Of a DNA stretch of 64,000 nucleotides, positions 1-7,853 are shown in pieces. Every line of letters starts with the position of its first letter. The first letter of the stretch is position 1. The translations under genes and the position numbers were made by a program. Source of the DNA: Maridesulfovibrio sp. (lineage in GTDB: Bacteria > Desulfobacterota > Desulfovibrionia > Desulfovibrionales > Desulfovibrionaceae); the NCBI RefSeq assembly GCF_963666665.1, contig NZ_OY762999.1, positions 928,501 to 992,500 on the forward strand, given 5' to 3'. The notes beneath the pieces were generated by a model. That model made no database searches. It was not told where the DNA came from and saw only the letters and a program-made list of their open reading frames with translations.

Positions 1-1
1 T

Positions 2-688
2 GTACGTTGGGCGTACTCTTCCGCAATTATCAGGAATATTCTGTCTAAAGAAGGCCGTGGAGTTGATTCCCCGGTAATGGCTATGACCAGAATGATGGAT
101 GAAGGTTTTACTCATGTGGCAGTGCAGTCCCTGCACACCATCCCCGGTGAAGAATTCGAAGGTATCTACGACACTGTAAAAAGGTTCGAAGGTATGCCTA
201 AAGGCATGACCAAAGTGACCGTTGGTAAGCCGCTTCTTTATTCTGACGAAGACATGCAGCGTACCGTAAAAGCCATTATCGCCAACATTCCCAAGGACCG
301 TAAGTCCAAGGATGCGGTTGTGCTTATGGGGCATGGAACTCACCATCCTGCCAACATCTATTATCCCGCTTCTCAGGATTACTTCTCCAAAGTTGATCCC
401 AAGATTTTTGTAGGCACAGTTGAAGGTGCTCCTTCTCTTGATGATGTGAAAGTTCTGCTCAAGAAGAGCAAGTCCAAGAAAGTCTATCTCATTCCATACA
501 TGTCTGTTGCGGGCGACCATGCCCGTAATGATATGGCTGGCGATGAAGCTGACTCATGGAAATCCGAACTTTCCAAGCTGGGCTATAAGTGCGTTCCCGT
601 ACTCAAGGGAACCGCTGAATTTCCCCAGGTTCTGGATATCTGGGTTGACCACCTCAAGGTTGCTTTCAAGCATCTTGGTGACCACTAA
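2..688 (+). CDS. cbiK: Sirohydrochlorin cobaltochelatase CbiK, 5' end cut by the window
   Basis: The reading frame is open from base 2, so the N-terminus lies outside the window; the first internal ATG at 77 is not the start, because the upstream residues (VRWAYSSAIIRNIL) fit a CbiK protein. Class II chelatases of this family insert cobalt or iron into sirohydrochlorin. Candidate metal ligands are the His residues in MGHGTHH, the Glu in VEGAPS and the His in SVAGDHARND. The FecCD-type permease gene follows 12 bases downstream. Desulfovibrio species are known to have a cytoplasmic and a periplasmic, haem-binding CbiK, the periplasmic one sitting beside an iron-type ABC transporter. The context here favours that form, but the missing N-terminus hides any signal peptide. 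Confidence 0.9.
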   Translation, partial: VRWAYSSAIIRNILSKEGRGVDSPVMAMTRMMDEGFTHVAVQSLHTIPGEEFEGIYDTVKRFEGMPKGMTKVTVGKPLLYSDEDMQRTVKAIIANIPKDRKSKDAVVLMGHGTHHPANIYYPASQDYFSKVDPKIFVGTVEGAPSLDDVKVLLKKSKSKKVYLIPYMSVAGDHARNDMAGDEADSWKSELSKLGYKCVPVLKGTAEFPQVLDIWVDHLKVAFKHLGDH

Positions 689-700
689 TTAAATCGGGCG

Positions 701-1762
701 GTGAAGATGGTTTTTACAGGCAATAGAAGAGTACTGGCAGTCAGTGTACTGTCTTTGCTCGTGCCGCTTTCCATCTTTGCCGCCTGTCTTTTCGGGGCTT
801 ACGGAACTGAGTCGGCGCAGGTGATGGCGGTATTCAAATCCGCTCTTGGAATCGGCGCACAGAAGGTTGATCAGGCCCTTTCCTTTATTGTTATTGATCT
901 GCGTTTGAGCAGGGTCTGTCTGTCATTTCTGGTGGGCATGTCTTTGGCTGTAGCCGGGACTGTCTATCAGGGAATCCTGCGCAATCCGTTGGCTGACCCG
1001 TTTACCCTCGGAGTGAGCAGTGGGGCGGCTTTCGGGGCCAGTCTGGCGATTTTTTCCGGCTCGACCATGCTGGGCGCGGAGCTCTGGGCCAGATTCGGGA
1101 ATCTCTTCCTGCCGCTGGCTGCTCTTGCCGGAGCAATGGCTGCGCTCGGCGCGGTGCTTATACTTGGGCGTATCGGTGGAAGGCTTCGCCGGGAAACCAT
1201 GGTCCTTGCCGGGATAGTGGTTGCGACTTTTCTTTCTGCGCTAATTTCATTGCTCAAGTCCCTTGATGAGGAGTCCGTAACCTCCATTGTTTTTTGGATT
1301 ATGGGCAGTTTTCAGGGGCGCGGCTGGAGTCATTTACAGCTTTTCCTGCCGTACTTTATAGCTGGCATGATTCCGCTGGTTTATTATTCTCGCGAGCTGG
1401 ATATTCTCTCTCTCGGTGAAACTCAGGCCCGCCATCTGGGTATGGATGTTTCCAAGGTGCGTATGGCCCTGCTGATCGGTTCCGGTCTGTTGACCGGGGC
1501 GGCGGTGGCTGTTTCCGGGATTATCGGGTTTGTTGGACTGATTGTTCCCCATCTAGTGCGGATGTTTCAGGGGGCGGAGCACAGGCCTTTGCTGCTTTCA
1601 TCCTCCCTTTTGGGCGGGTTGTTGCTGGTCTGGTCCGATGTCATAGCCCGTTCGCTGCTTTCCGGTGGTGAAGAACTTCCGGTGGGCGTTGTAACTGCGT
1701 TGCTCGGTGGCCCGTTTTTCTGCATTGTACTGCGTTCCGGTTTTAAAGGTGGCAGCACATGA
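701..1762 (+). CDS. FecCD/BtuC-family ABC transporter permease
   Basis: This is a polytopic inner-membrane protein of about 350 residues, the usual size for BtuC/FecCD/FhuB permeases that import cobalamin, haem or ferric siderophores. Typical family segments are visible: a GTVYQGILRNPLADP stretch near residue 90, and SGIIGFVGLIVPHLVR near residue 270, which is the cytoplasmic loop that contacts the ATPase. The start could be GTG at 701 or ATG at 707; neither has a strong Shine-Dalgarno, so expression may depend on translation of cbiK just upstream. The gene overlaps the ATPase by 4 bases (ATGA), implying coupled translation. Substrate is inferred only from the neighbours: a cobalt, iron or corrinoid compound. 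Confidence 0.93.
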   Translation: MKMVFTGNRRVLAVSVLSLLVPLSIFAACLFGAYGTESAQVMAVFKSALGIGAQKVDQALSFIVIDLRLSRVCLSFLVGMSLAVAGTVYQGILRNPLADPFTLGVSSGAAFGASLAIFSGSTMLGAELWARFGNLFLPLAALAGAMAALGAVLILGRIGGRLRRETMVLAGIVVATFLSALISLLKSLDEESVTSIVFWIMGSFQGRGWSHLQLFLPYFIAGMIPLVYYSRELDILSLGETQARHLGMDVSKVRMALLIGSGLLTGAAVAVSGIIGFVGLIVPHLVRMFQGAEHRPLLLSSSLLGGLLLVWSDVIARSLLSGGEELPVGVVTALLGGPFFCIVLRSGFKGGST

Positions 1763-2535
1763 TCAGTGTTAAGGATTTGAAAGCCGGATACGCAGGGCGT
1801 GAAGTCCTGCACGGAATAAACCTTAGTTTGTCTGCTGGTTCCATGACCGCCATTCTCGGTCCCAACGGTAGCGGAAAGACGACCCTTGTCTCATCTATTT
1901 CAGGGGTGCTTTCTCCATTGGAGGGCCGGATTGAGATTGAAGGGCGGGAGGTTAATGCATACCGTCCCCGTGAACTGGCCGGGATTATGGCAGTGCTTCC
2001 GCAACGGGTGGACCCCGCTTTCGGGCTGACCGTTAAATCCATGGTTATGATGGGCCGTTATGCCCACGGTTCAGGTTTTTTCGGTTATGATGCAGAAGAT
2101 GAGAGAATTTGTGCCGAGGCCATAAAGCGGGTCGGGATCAGTCATTTAACTGAGCGTTCGGTTGCCGAGCTTTCTGGAGGAGAATTCCAGCGGGTGCTTA
2201 TGGCCCGGACTGTGGCCCAGCAGGCCCGGATTATGGTGCTGGATGAAGCTTCGTCAGGCGTGGATGTAGCAGGAAAGATCGAGCTTTTCGATCTGCTGAA
2301 AAGTATGAATCGCGACGGCGCAACAATTGCCTGTGTGATCCATGACCTTAATCTTGCAGCTCTGTATTTTGACCGTCTGGTCTTCCTGCGTAAGGGAAAT
2401 GTGGTGCTGGACGGTTCTCCTGCGGAAGTTATCACAGAGGAAAATATCTCAAATGTTTATGAAACATCTGTTGCGGTTGTTGAGCACCCGCGTCTCGGCG
2501 TTCAGCAGGTCCTTTTTTCTCCTGCTGCTGGTTAG
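1759..2535 (+). CDS. FecE/BtuD-type ABC transporter ATP-binding protein
   Basis: This cytoplasmic ATPase has a complete ABC motif set: Walker A GPNGSGKTT near residue 34, a Q-loop LPQRVDP, signature LSGGEFQR, Walker B IMVLDEASSGVD and the switch His in VIHDL. At 258 residues it is normal for the BtuD/FhuC group and should energise the permease upstream. Its start overlaps the permease stop, and its own 3' end overlaps the start of the binding-protein gene by about 80 bases in another frame, an unusually long overlap that indicates a tightly packed operon. Confidence 0.95.
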   Translation: MISVKDLKAGYAGREVLHGINLSLSAGSMTAILGPNGSGKTTLVSSISGVLSPLEGRIEIEGREVNAYRPRELAGIMAVLPQRVDPAFGLTVKSMVMMGRYAHGSGFFGYDAEDERICAEAIKRVGISHLTERSVAELSGGEFQRVLMARTVAQQARIMVLDEASSGVDVAGKIELFDLLKSMNRDGATIACVIHDLNLAALYFDRLVFLRKGNVVLDGSPAEVITEENISNVYETSVAVVEHPRLGVQQVLFSPAAG

Positions 2536-3388
2536 TTTAGCAGGAACTGTGTCCGTGGGGCATGCTGCACTTTCCATTACTGATGATTTTGGTAATGAGG
2601 TTATCTTGCAGGTTCCGGCAAGGCGTATTGTGGCCCTTTACGGATCATTCAATGAGATTTTGTATGCCATGGACCTTGGAGAAAGGTTGGTGGCCCGGAC
2701 TGCTGCGGATCATTATCCGGAACAGATTACGTCGCTGCCGTCCATAGGTACGCACATGCGGCCTAACCCGGAACTGATCGTGGCCCTGAAGCCTGATCTT
2801 GTTTTGCAAATGGCAGGACGCTCTCAGGCCGCAACAGCCCTTGATCCAATCAAGACAAGGGGCATCCCGTGTGCCATGTTCAAGGTGTCTTCGTTTGAGG
2901 ACATGTTTTCCATGGTTCGTAGACTGGGTGTGCTTACCGGGGAACCGGAATCAGCAGCTGGTTTAATTGAGTCCATGAATGCGCGGCTTAATGCGGTGTC
3001 GCAAAAGTATGTGACTTCATCGGTAATGCCGTCAGTTTTTTTTGAAATACGTTATCCCAATCTGCTGGCTGCTGGTCAGGGTTCAATCGTCGATGATATT
3101 ATCCGCCATGCCGGTGGAGTTAACTGCATCAGCAACCATAAAAAGATTGTGCGCATGGGCGAGGAAGAGCTGATGAGGCTGAATCCGCGAACTTATGTTT
3201 ATCAGGCAGGACGTATGAATCCTTCTCCTGTCAGGCCCGATGAACGCAGTCATTTCAAGTTGATTGATGCAGTGCGTAATAAACGAATTTTAAAGGTGGA
3301 CGAGTCGGTCTTTTCCCGGCCCGGTCCCAGAAATGTGGAAGCCGTGGAGATTCTTGCGGACTTCCTCTTCAACAACAAAGAGAAGTAA
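2453..3388 (+). CDS. Periplasmic binding protein of the metal/corrinoid ABC transporter
   Basis: This is a BtuF/FepB-type solute-binding protein. The open frame begins further upstream, but a sensible start is ATG 2453 (or ATG 2459), because it gives a basic N-terminus, a hydrophobic core (FFLLLLVSLAG) and a cleavage site near GHA-AL. The mature part has the two-lobed TroA-like pattern: PARRIVALYGSFNEIL in lobe 1, LIVALKPDLVLQ in the middle, and a C-terminal lobe containing a conserved Gly-rich stretch (DDIIRHAGGVNCI). The start lies inside the ATPase gene, with about 80 bases of overlap, and the stop is followed at once by cobI. It delivers substrate to the permease/ATPase encoded just upstream. 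Confidence 0.88.
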   Translation: MFMKHLLRLLSTRVSAFSRSFFLLLLVSLAGTVSVGHAALSITDDFGNEVILQVPARRIVALYGSFNEILYAMDLGERLVARTAADHYPEQITSLPSIGTHMRPNPELIVALKPDLVLQMAGRSQAATALDPIKTRGIPCAMFKVSSFEDMFSMVRRLGVLTGEPESAAGLIESMNARLNAVSQKYVTSSVMPSVFFEIRYPNLLAAGQGSIVDDIIRHAGGVNCISNHKKIVRMGEEELMRLNPRTYVYQAGRMNPSPVRPDERSHFKLIDAVRNKRILKVDESVFSRPGPRNVEAVEILADFLFNNKEK

Positions 3389-4096
3389 ATGAGTAATTCT
3401 GGAAAAATATATGGTATCGGGGTCGGTCCCGGTGATTCCGATCTGTTGACAGTGAGAGCTGTGCGGGTACTTGAGAAAGTTGATATAGTCTTCGCAGCCT
3501 CTTCAACTAAAAACAAGTATTCCCACTCTCTTGAAATCGCTTCTGAATTTGTGCGTGATGATTGTGAGGTGGTTAAGCTTGGTTATCCCATGACCCGCGA
3601 TAAGGATGTGTTGAGAGAAGCATGGGAAGAAAATTGTCATATTGCCTGTGATATGCTCAAAGGAGGTAAGACAGCGGCCTTTTTGACCCTTGGTGATCCG
3701 CTGATTTATTCCACTTTCGGCTACATGATGCAGACCATGAAGATGATGTGTCCTGAAGTTGAATTCGAGGTAGTGCCGGGCATCACTTCCTATCAGGCTG
3801 CAGCAGCAAGATCGCAGCAGGTATTGGTAGAATCCGGTCAGAATCTGTTGCTTACTTCCGGTGTTTCCGATCCTGAAAAGTTTGCCAAGTCTTTGGATAA
3901 CGTAGACAATGCCGTAATCCTAAAAGCCTATCGTAATTTTCCTGAACTGCGCGATAAGGTTAATGAAATGGATAAGATGGATGTAAAATTCTACACCCGT
4001 CTGGGGCTGGATGGCGAGGCCATTTATTTGGATATCAATGAGGTTCCTGAAAAAACGAACTATCTTTCACTTATGCTGCTGACTGCCAAGAAGTAG
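3389..4096 (+). CDS. cobI: Precorrin-2 C20-methyltransferase
   Basis: This enzyme transfers a methyl group from S-adenosylmethionine to C20 of precorrin-2 or cobalt-factor II in cobalamin synthesis (CobI/CbiL). The N-terminus has the SAM-binding GIGVGPGDSDLLTVRA motif typical of tetrapyrrole methylases, followed by LTLGDPLIYSTF and VVPGITSYQAAAA, both family signatures. Length of 235 residues is normal. The ATG begins on the base after the stop of the binding protein, so the gene is the last of the five-gene unit. A corrin enzyme in the same operon as a chelatase and transporter supports a corrinoid or cobalt role for the whole unit. Confidence 0.93.
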   Translation: MSNSGKIYGIGVGPGDSDLLTVRAVRVLEKVDIVFAASSTKNKYSHSLEIASEFVRDDCEVVKLGYPMTRDKDVLREAWEENCHIACDMLKGGKTAAFLTLGDPLIYSTFGYMMQTMKMMCPEVEFEVVPGITSYQAAAARSQQVLVESGQNLLLTSGVSDPEKFAKSLDNVDNAVILKAYRNFPELRDKVNEMDKMDVKFYTRLGLDGEAIYLDINEVPEKTNYLSLMLLTAKK

Positions 4097-4122
4097 CTCG
4101 CGATAGTCTATATAATGTTTAA

Positions 4123-4162
4123 GCAGGCCGTGAATCCATCGAGATCCACGGCCTGTTTTTTT
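4123..4162 (+). terminator. Terminator of the cbiK-cobI operon
   Basis: A 9-bp stem CAGGCCGTG (4124-4132) pairs with CACGGCCTG (4147-4155) and is followed by a run of seven T. It lies directly after cobI and runs up to the 3' end of the convergent aminotransferase gene. Confidence 0.85.
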
Positions 4163-5111
4163 AGCTCATAATAATCGGTGTTCCTGTTTCCTGCAGGTCT
4201 TTTTGCAGCAATTCGCGCATGCGTTTGCAGATGGGACCGGGACGGACATCGTGGATAGGTTTTTTGTTAAAGCGAACAACCCCTACGGCATCAATTGATG
4301 TGCCGCAGATGATGACCTCACGGGCCAGCAGGATGTCTTCTTCAGAGATGGCTCTGAAATCAACTTCAATCTCGTCTTCAATGAGCTGAAGGGCGCGGGC
4401 AATGGTTGTACCTGCCAGAGAATTGGTAAATTTCGGGGTATACAGCTTACCGTCCTGACCGACAATGCAGACATTTTCAGTTGCACCTTCTGCGAGGAAG
4501 CTGAGGTCATCGAAGCAGAAGGGTACGTCAAATCCTTCTTCCTTGGCGTTGATTTTCATCATTACGTTAGGGAGGTAATCGATGGACTTGATTGTAGCCA
4601 GATAAGGCTGCTTTGCCGGAACCTTGCTTCTGAAAGCGGTTACGCCTTTTTCATACCATGATTCGGGTTTGGGCTCGAATTTGTAGACGACAATGTACAG
4701 GGACGGAACCGGGCATTCATATGGAGTGATTCCGAATCCTCCGGGGCCGCGCCCAAGCATTACCCGGACCATGCCGGAATCAACACCTGCTGCTCCGGCT
4801 ACTTCCAGAATGATATCCCTAAGTTCATCCCATGAGCAGGGCGGTTCCAGACTGATTGTGCGTGCCGATCGTTTCATGCGGCGCAGGTGCGGTTCAAGCT
4901 GGTAAAGTTTGCCGTCTACGAACTTCATGCTTTCAAAGACACCGTCTCCGCGATGGACCAAGTGGTCATCCCAAGGCATGAGCATGAGTTTCGGGTCTGT
5001 GCAGACCAACCCGATGCGGTGTTCGTAAAATGCGCAGATCTTTTCGGTTCCCGCACGCATTGCGGAAAGCATGGCATCAATATATTCGTTGCTGTCTACT
5101 TTTCTAATCAA
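4161..5111 (-). CDS. Class IV (branched-chain/D-amino-acid type) aminotransferase
   Basis: This is a pyridoxal-phosphate enzyme of fold type IV, 316 residues. Visible landmarks are GDGVFESM (residues 55-62), the PLP lysine at about K175 in ATIKSIDYL, and EGATENV (near 220) that binds the cofactor phosphate. The family includes branched-chain aminotransferases, D-alanine transaminases and aminodeoxychorismate lyase; the sequence alone does not decide which reaction this protein catalyses. IlvE-type transamination is the most likely. It is transcribed apart from the cobI operon and converges on it. Confidence 0.85.
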   Translation of the reverse strand: MIRKVDSNEYIDAMLSAMRAGTEKICAFYEHRIGLVCTDPKLMLMPWDDHLVHRGDGVFESMKFVDGKLYQLEPHLRRMKRSARTISLEPPCSWDELRDIILEVAGAAGVDSGMVRVMLGRGPGGFGITPYECPVPSLYIVVYKFEPKPESWYEKGVTAFRSKVPAKQPYLATIKSIDYLPNVMMKINAKEEGFDVPFCFDDLSFLAEGATENVCIVGQDGKLYTPKFTNSLAGTTIARALQLIEDEIEVDFRAISEEDILLAREVIICGTSIDAVGVVRFNKKPIHDVRPGPICKRMRELLQKDLQETGTPIIMS

Positions 5112-5244
5112 TTCCGGACTCCGTAAATTTATTTAAACCCCGTCAGGGATCATAACCGCCATAAACTTTGCAGAAATCTTCTTTCGCTAAGCCCATTTAC
5201 ATTACCGTTAAAGGACAGTCTTCCGCAAGTGGGAATACGGAATA

Positions 5245-5282
5245 AAAAAGCGGTGAAGTTCTTTCCAACTTCACCGCTTTTT
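5245..5282 (-). terminator. Perfect 16-bp hairpin terminator downstream of asd
   Basis: Bases 5245-5260 (A5 then GCGGTGAAGTT) pair perfectly with 5267-5282 around a 6-base loop. The A-tract on one side and T-tract on the other let it work in both directions; it mainly terminates the minus-strand asd gene. Confidence 0.85.
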
Positions 5283-5304
5283 AAAATTATAGATAGCTAT
5301 TGTG

Positions 5305-6333
5305 CTATTTTACACGAACCAGATCACGTTCGATGAGTGTCTCGGCGATTTGTACAGTGTTCAGTGCAGCACCTTTGCGGATGTTATCGGAAACAATCCA
5401 CATGTTCAGGCCGTTCTCGATGGTTTCATCTTCGCGGATACGACCAACGAATACATCGTCTTCACCTGCGCAGTCGATAGCCATGGGGTAAAGGTTCTTT
5501 TCAGGGTAGTCCACAACGGTGATGCCGGGGAAGCTGGAAAGCATGTTGCGGCATTCCTCAACAGTTACTTTTTCCTCGGTCTCAATGTTCACGGACTCGG
5601 AGTGGCTGTAGAAGACAGGCACACGCACTGTGGTAGCGGTGAGCTTGATGGAGTCGTCGCCCATGATCTTTTTGGTCTCGTTGACCATTTTCATTTCTTC
5701 TTTGGTGTAGCCGTTATCCATGAAAACATCGATGTGCGGCAGGCAGTTGAAAGCGATCTGGTGAGGGTAGACACTGGGTACGATGTCCTTGCCGTTGAAA
5801 AGTCTGCTTACCTGAGTTTCCAGTTCGGTGATGGCTTTCTGTCCGGTGCCGGATACTGCCTGATAGGTGGAAACAATGATACGCTTGATTTTTGCAGCAT
5901 CGTGAATGGGCTTCAGCGCAACAACCATCTGAATGGTGGAACAGTTGGGGTTGGCGATGATGCCGGGGTGCCAGTCGAGATCTTCGGGGTTAACTTCGGG
6001 CACAACGAGAGGGATTTTGGGGTCCATGCGCCACTGGCTGGAGTTGTCCACGACTACGCAGCCCGCTTTAGCAGCAAGGGGTGCGAATTTTTCGGAGGTA
6101 CCGCCGCCTGCGGAAAAGAGAGCGAGATCAAAACCTTCAAAGGAGTCTTCCTTCAGTTCGATAACAGTCAGTTCTTCACCTTTATAGGGAACCTTGGTTC
6201 CTGCGGAACGGGCGGAAGAAAAGGGAACAACTTCGGATGCGGGGAAGTCACGCTGCTCAAGGACTTTGAGCATTTCACGTCCAACCGCGCCTGTGGCCCC
6301 GACAACTGCAACTCTGGGATTTTTGGTACTCAT
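5305..6333 (-). CDS. asd: Aspartate-semialdehyde dehydrogenase
   Basis: This enzyme reduces aspartyl phosphate with NADPH, the branch point to lysine/diaminopimelate, threonine and methionine. The N-terminal Rossmann motif VGATGAVGREML, the catalytic Cys in ANPNCSTIQ (about residue 134) and the following STYQAVSGTGQ segment identify it. Length of 342 residues is typical of the bacterial Asd subgroup. A good Shine-Dalgarno (GGAGG) precedes the ATG. The complementary strand carries an equally long open frame (5302-6339), which is a coding-bias shadow. metF follows about 90 bases upstream on the same strand, so methionine-related genes are grouped. Confidence 0.97.
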   Translation of the reverse strand: MSTKNPRVAVVGATGAVGREMLKVLEQRDFPASEVVPFSSARSAGTKVPYKGEELTVIELKEDSFEGFDLALFSAGGGTSEKFAPLAAKAGCVVVDNSSQWRMDPKIPLVVPEVNPEDLDWHPGIIANPNCSTIQMVVALKPIHDAAKIKRIIVSTYQAVSGTGQKAITELETQVSRLFNGKDIVPSVYPHQIAFNCLPHIDVFMDNGYTKEEMKMVNETKKIMGDDSIKLTATTVRVPVFYSHSESVNIETEEKVTVEECRNMLSSFPGITVVDYPEKNLYPMAIDCAGEDDVFVGRIREDETIENGLNMWIVSDNIRKGAALNTVQIAETLIERDLVRVK

Positions 6334-6426
6334 AGCTAAACCTCCATATTCTTGACCCGGACCATCGGCAGTCCGGTTTATTTGTTAATTGTTTTCAGCA
6401 ATATAAAATGCCGTTCTATAGCCGTA

Positions 6427-7299
6427 TTAAAATTTTAATGCCTGACCGATTTCAAGGCAGGCTTTAGCTCTGTTCAAAGTGTAAAGATGGACTCCGGGTG
6501 CGCCTCCGTCCAGCAGTTCCTGTGCCTGTCTGGTGGCGAATTCAATGCCCAGCTTGTACACTGCATCATCTCCGCCTTCAGCGTGGGCCTTTTCCAGTGC
6601 GCTGAGAAATTTTCCGGGAATGGCAGCTCCGCACAGGGAAAGGATGAACTTTGCAGACTTGAGGCTCATGATGGGAAGCACTCCGGGGAGCACTGGCACA
6701 TCAATGCCCATACCTTTGAGTCTGTCGCAGAAATCAAAGTAGACCCGGTTATCGAAAAAGAGCTGGGTGATGATGAATTCGCCGCCCTCATCGATTTTAT
6801 ACTTCATCCACTTGAAGTCTTCCTTGATGGAAGGAGATTCAAGATGTGCTTCCGGGTACCCGGCTACAGCAATGCCAACGCCGGGATGTTTATCTTTTAC
6901 GTATGTTACGAGATCGGAGCCGTGCTTGAAGATCTGGGTGTTGAAATCGAAATCCTTATCATCAGCAGGGGCATCTCCGCGCAGGGCAAGGATGTTTTCA
7001 ACGTCCGCCTCTTGGAGTGCGGAAACAAATTCACTGATGTTTTCAGGGCTGGCACCGACACAGGTCAGGTGTGCGAGAGGCTCAATGCCTGCATCCTGCT
7101 TCATTCTTTTGACAATTTCAAGTGAATTGTCTTGTGTTCCGCCACCTGCACCGTAAGTTACGGAAGCGAAGAGAGGGTTCAGCACTTTAAGCTTATCTAC
7201 AACTTCAAAAAATTTAGGCCAAGATTCGCGATCCTTGGGAGGGAAGAATTCCAGCGAGATGAACTGTCCGTTTTTATTGATCAAGTCGATAATTTTCAT
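6427..7299 (-). CDS. metF: 5,10-methylenetetrahydrofolate reductase
   Basis: MetF is an FAD-dependent TIM-barrel enzyme that makes 5-methyltetrahydrofolate for methionine synthesis; related proteins serve the Wood-Ljungdahl pathway. Family landmarks are SLEFFPPKD near residue 17, SVTYGAGGG, LTCVGAS, the flavin region ALRGDAP and FIITQLFFDN. I start it at ATG 7299 because GGAG sits 5-6 bases upstream; a TTG at 7311 would place the Shine-Dalgarno inside the coding region. It lies immediately upstream of asd on the same strand, so co-transcription is possible. Confidence 0.95.
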   Translation of the reverse strand: MKIIDLINKNGQFISLEFFPPKDRESWPKFFEVVDKLKVLNPLFASVTYGAGGGTQDNSLEIVKRMKQDAGIEPLAHLTCVGASPENISEFVSALQEADVENILALRGDAPADDKDFDFNTQIFKHGSDLVTYVKDKHPGVGIAVAGYPEAHLESPSIKEDFKWMKYKIDEGGEFIITQLFFDNRVYFDFCDRLKGMGIDVPVLPGVLPIMSLKSAKFILSLCGAAIPGKFLSALEKAHAEGGDDAVYKLGIEFATRQAQELLDGGAPGVHLYTLNRAKACLEIGQALKF

Positions 7300-7346
7300 G
7301 CTTAACTCCAATTTGATGCGTTTTGCGCTTTTGACGATTTGATTTC

Positions 7347-7397
7347 GCCTCCGGCGGCTTAAACTCTTTTACAAAAGGGTTTAAGGAGACCAAAACT
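7347..7397 (-). repeat. Dispersed palindromic intergenic repeat, copy 1
   Basis: This element shares three blocks with bases 11253-11320 in the opposite orientation: AGTTTTGG, a central palindrome around AACCCTTTT/AAAAG.GTT, and GCCGCCGGAGGC. It folds into a hairpin and sits between mutT and metF. It is followed by a second small hairpin (TCCGCC/GGCGGA) near 7410-7430. It resembles the REP-like elements scattered in Desulfovibrio genomes. Confidence 0.6.
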
Positions 7398-7448
7398 TTT
7401 TTATAGGGCTCCGCCTCTGTTCGGCGGAAGAATGTGCGGGGAGGGATC

Positions 7449-7853
7449 TTATTTGTTAAGTTCCCGTTCTTTCAGCATTTCTAGGACTTCGTAGTTGACG
7501 GGTAGGAATTTTACATCGCGAATGTCGGTTATATCAAACCAGTCAAAACGCTGATCCTCAAGTGACTTCACTTGACCTGAAAAATCCCAGATGTCGAAAA
7601 AATTTAAGTGTACTGTATATTCGGGATACTCTACAGTCTTTTCCATCCAGAAGTCAAAGTTTGTAGGAGTTATACCTAGTTCTTCCTGAAGTTCACGCAC
7701 CAGTGCATCACCAAAGGATTCATTGTATTCGACCTTGCCGCCGGGGAATTCCCACCATCCGGCATAGTCCTTACCTTTGGGGCGCTCAGCAGAAAGAAAA
7801 AGTCCGTCTTTCCAGATAACACCGGCAACAACTTCAATTGGTTTCTTATTCAT
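7449..7853 (-). CDS. MutT-type Nudix hydrolase (8-oxo-dGTP diphosphatase-like)
   Basis: This small protein (134 residues) has a full Nudix box, beginning GGKVEYNESF and ending RELQEELGI, which binds the divalent metal and performs pyrophosphate hydrolysis. MutT proteins remove oxidised dGTP from the nucleotide pool. The N-terminus (EVVAGVIWKDGLFLSAERP) and the WEFPGGK segment fit the MutT branch more than the ADP-ribose branch. The start overlaps the stop of the ABC-F gene by one base (TAATG), so the two are translationally coupled. No CTG/UTP specificity marker can be read. Confidence 0.85.
   Translation of the reverse strand: MNKKPIEVVAGVIWKDGLFLSAERPKGKDYAGWWEFPGGKVEYNESFGDALVRELQEELGITPTNFDFWMEKTVEYPEYTVHLNFFDIWDFSGQVKSLEDQRFDWFDITDIRDVKFLPVNYEVLEMLKERELNK

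Noticed and set aside
5302..6339. Long plus-strand open frame antisense to asd (345 codons)
   Set aside because: It mirrors asd almost end to end and has no family features or Shine-Dalgarno; it is a shadow caused by codon bias.
7300..7311. TTG 7311 as start of metF
   Set aside because: It overlaps the GGAG Shine-Dalgarno that serves ATG 7299.
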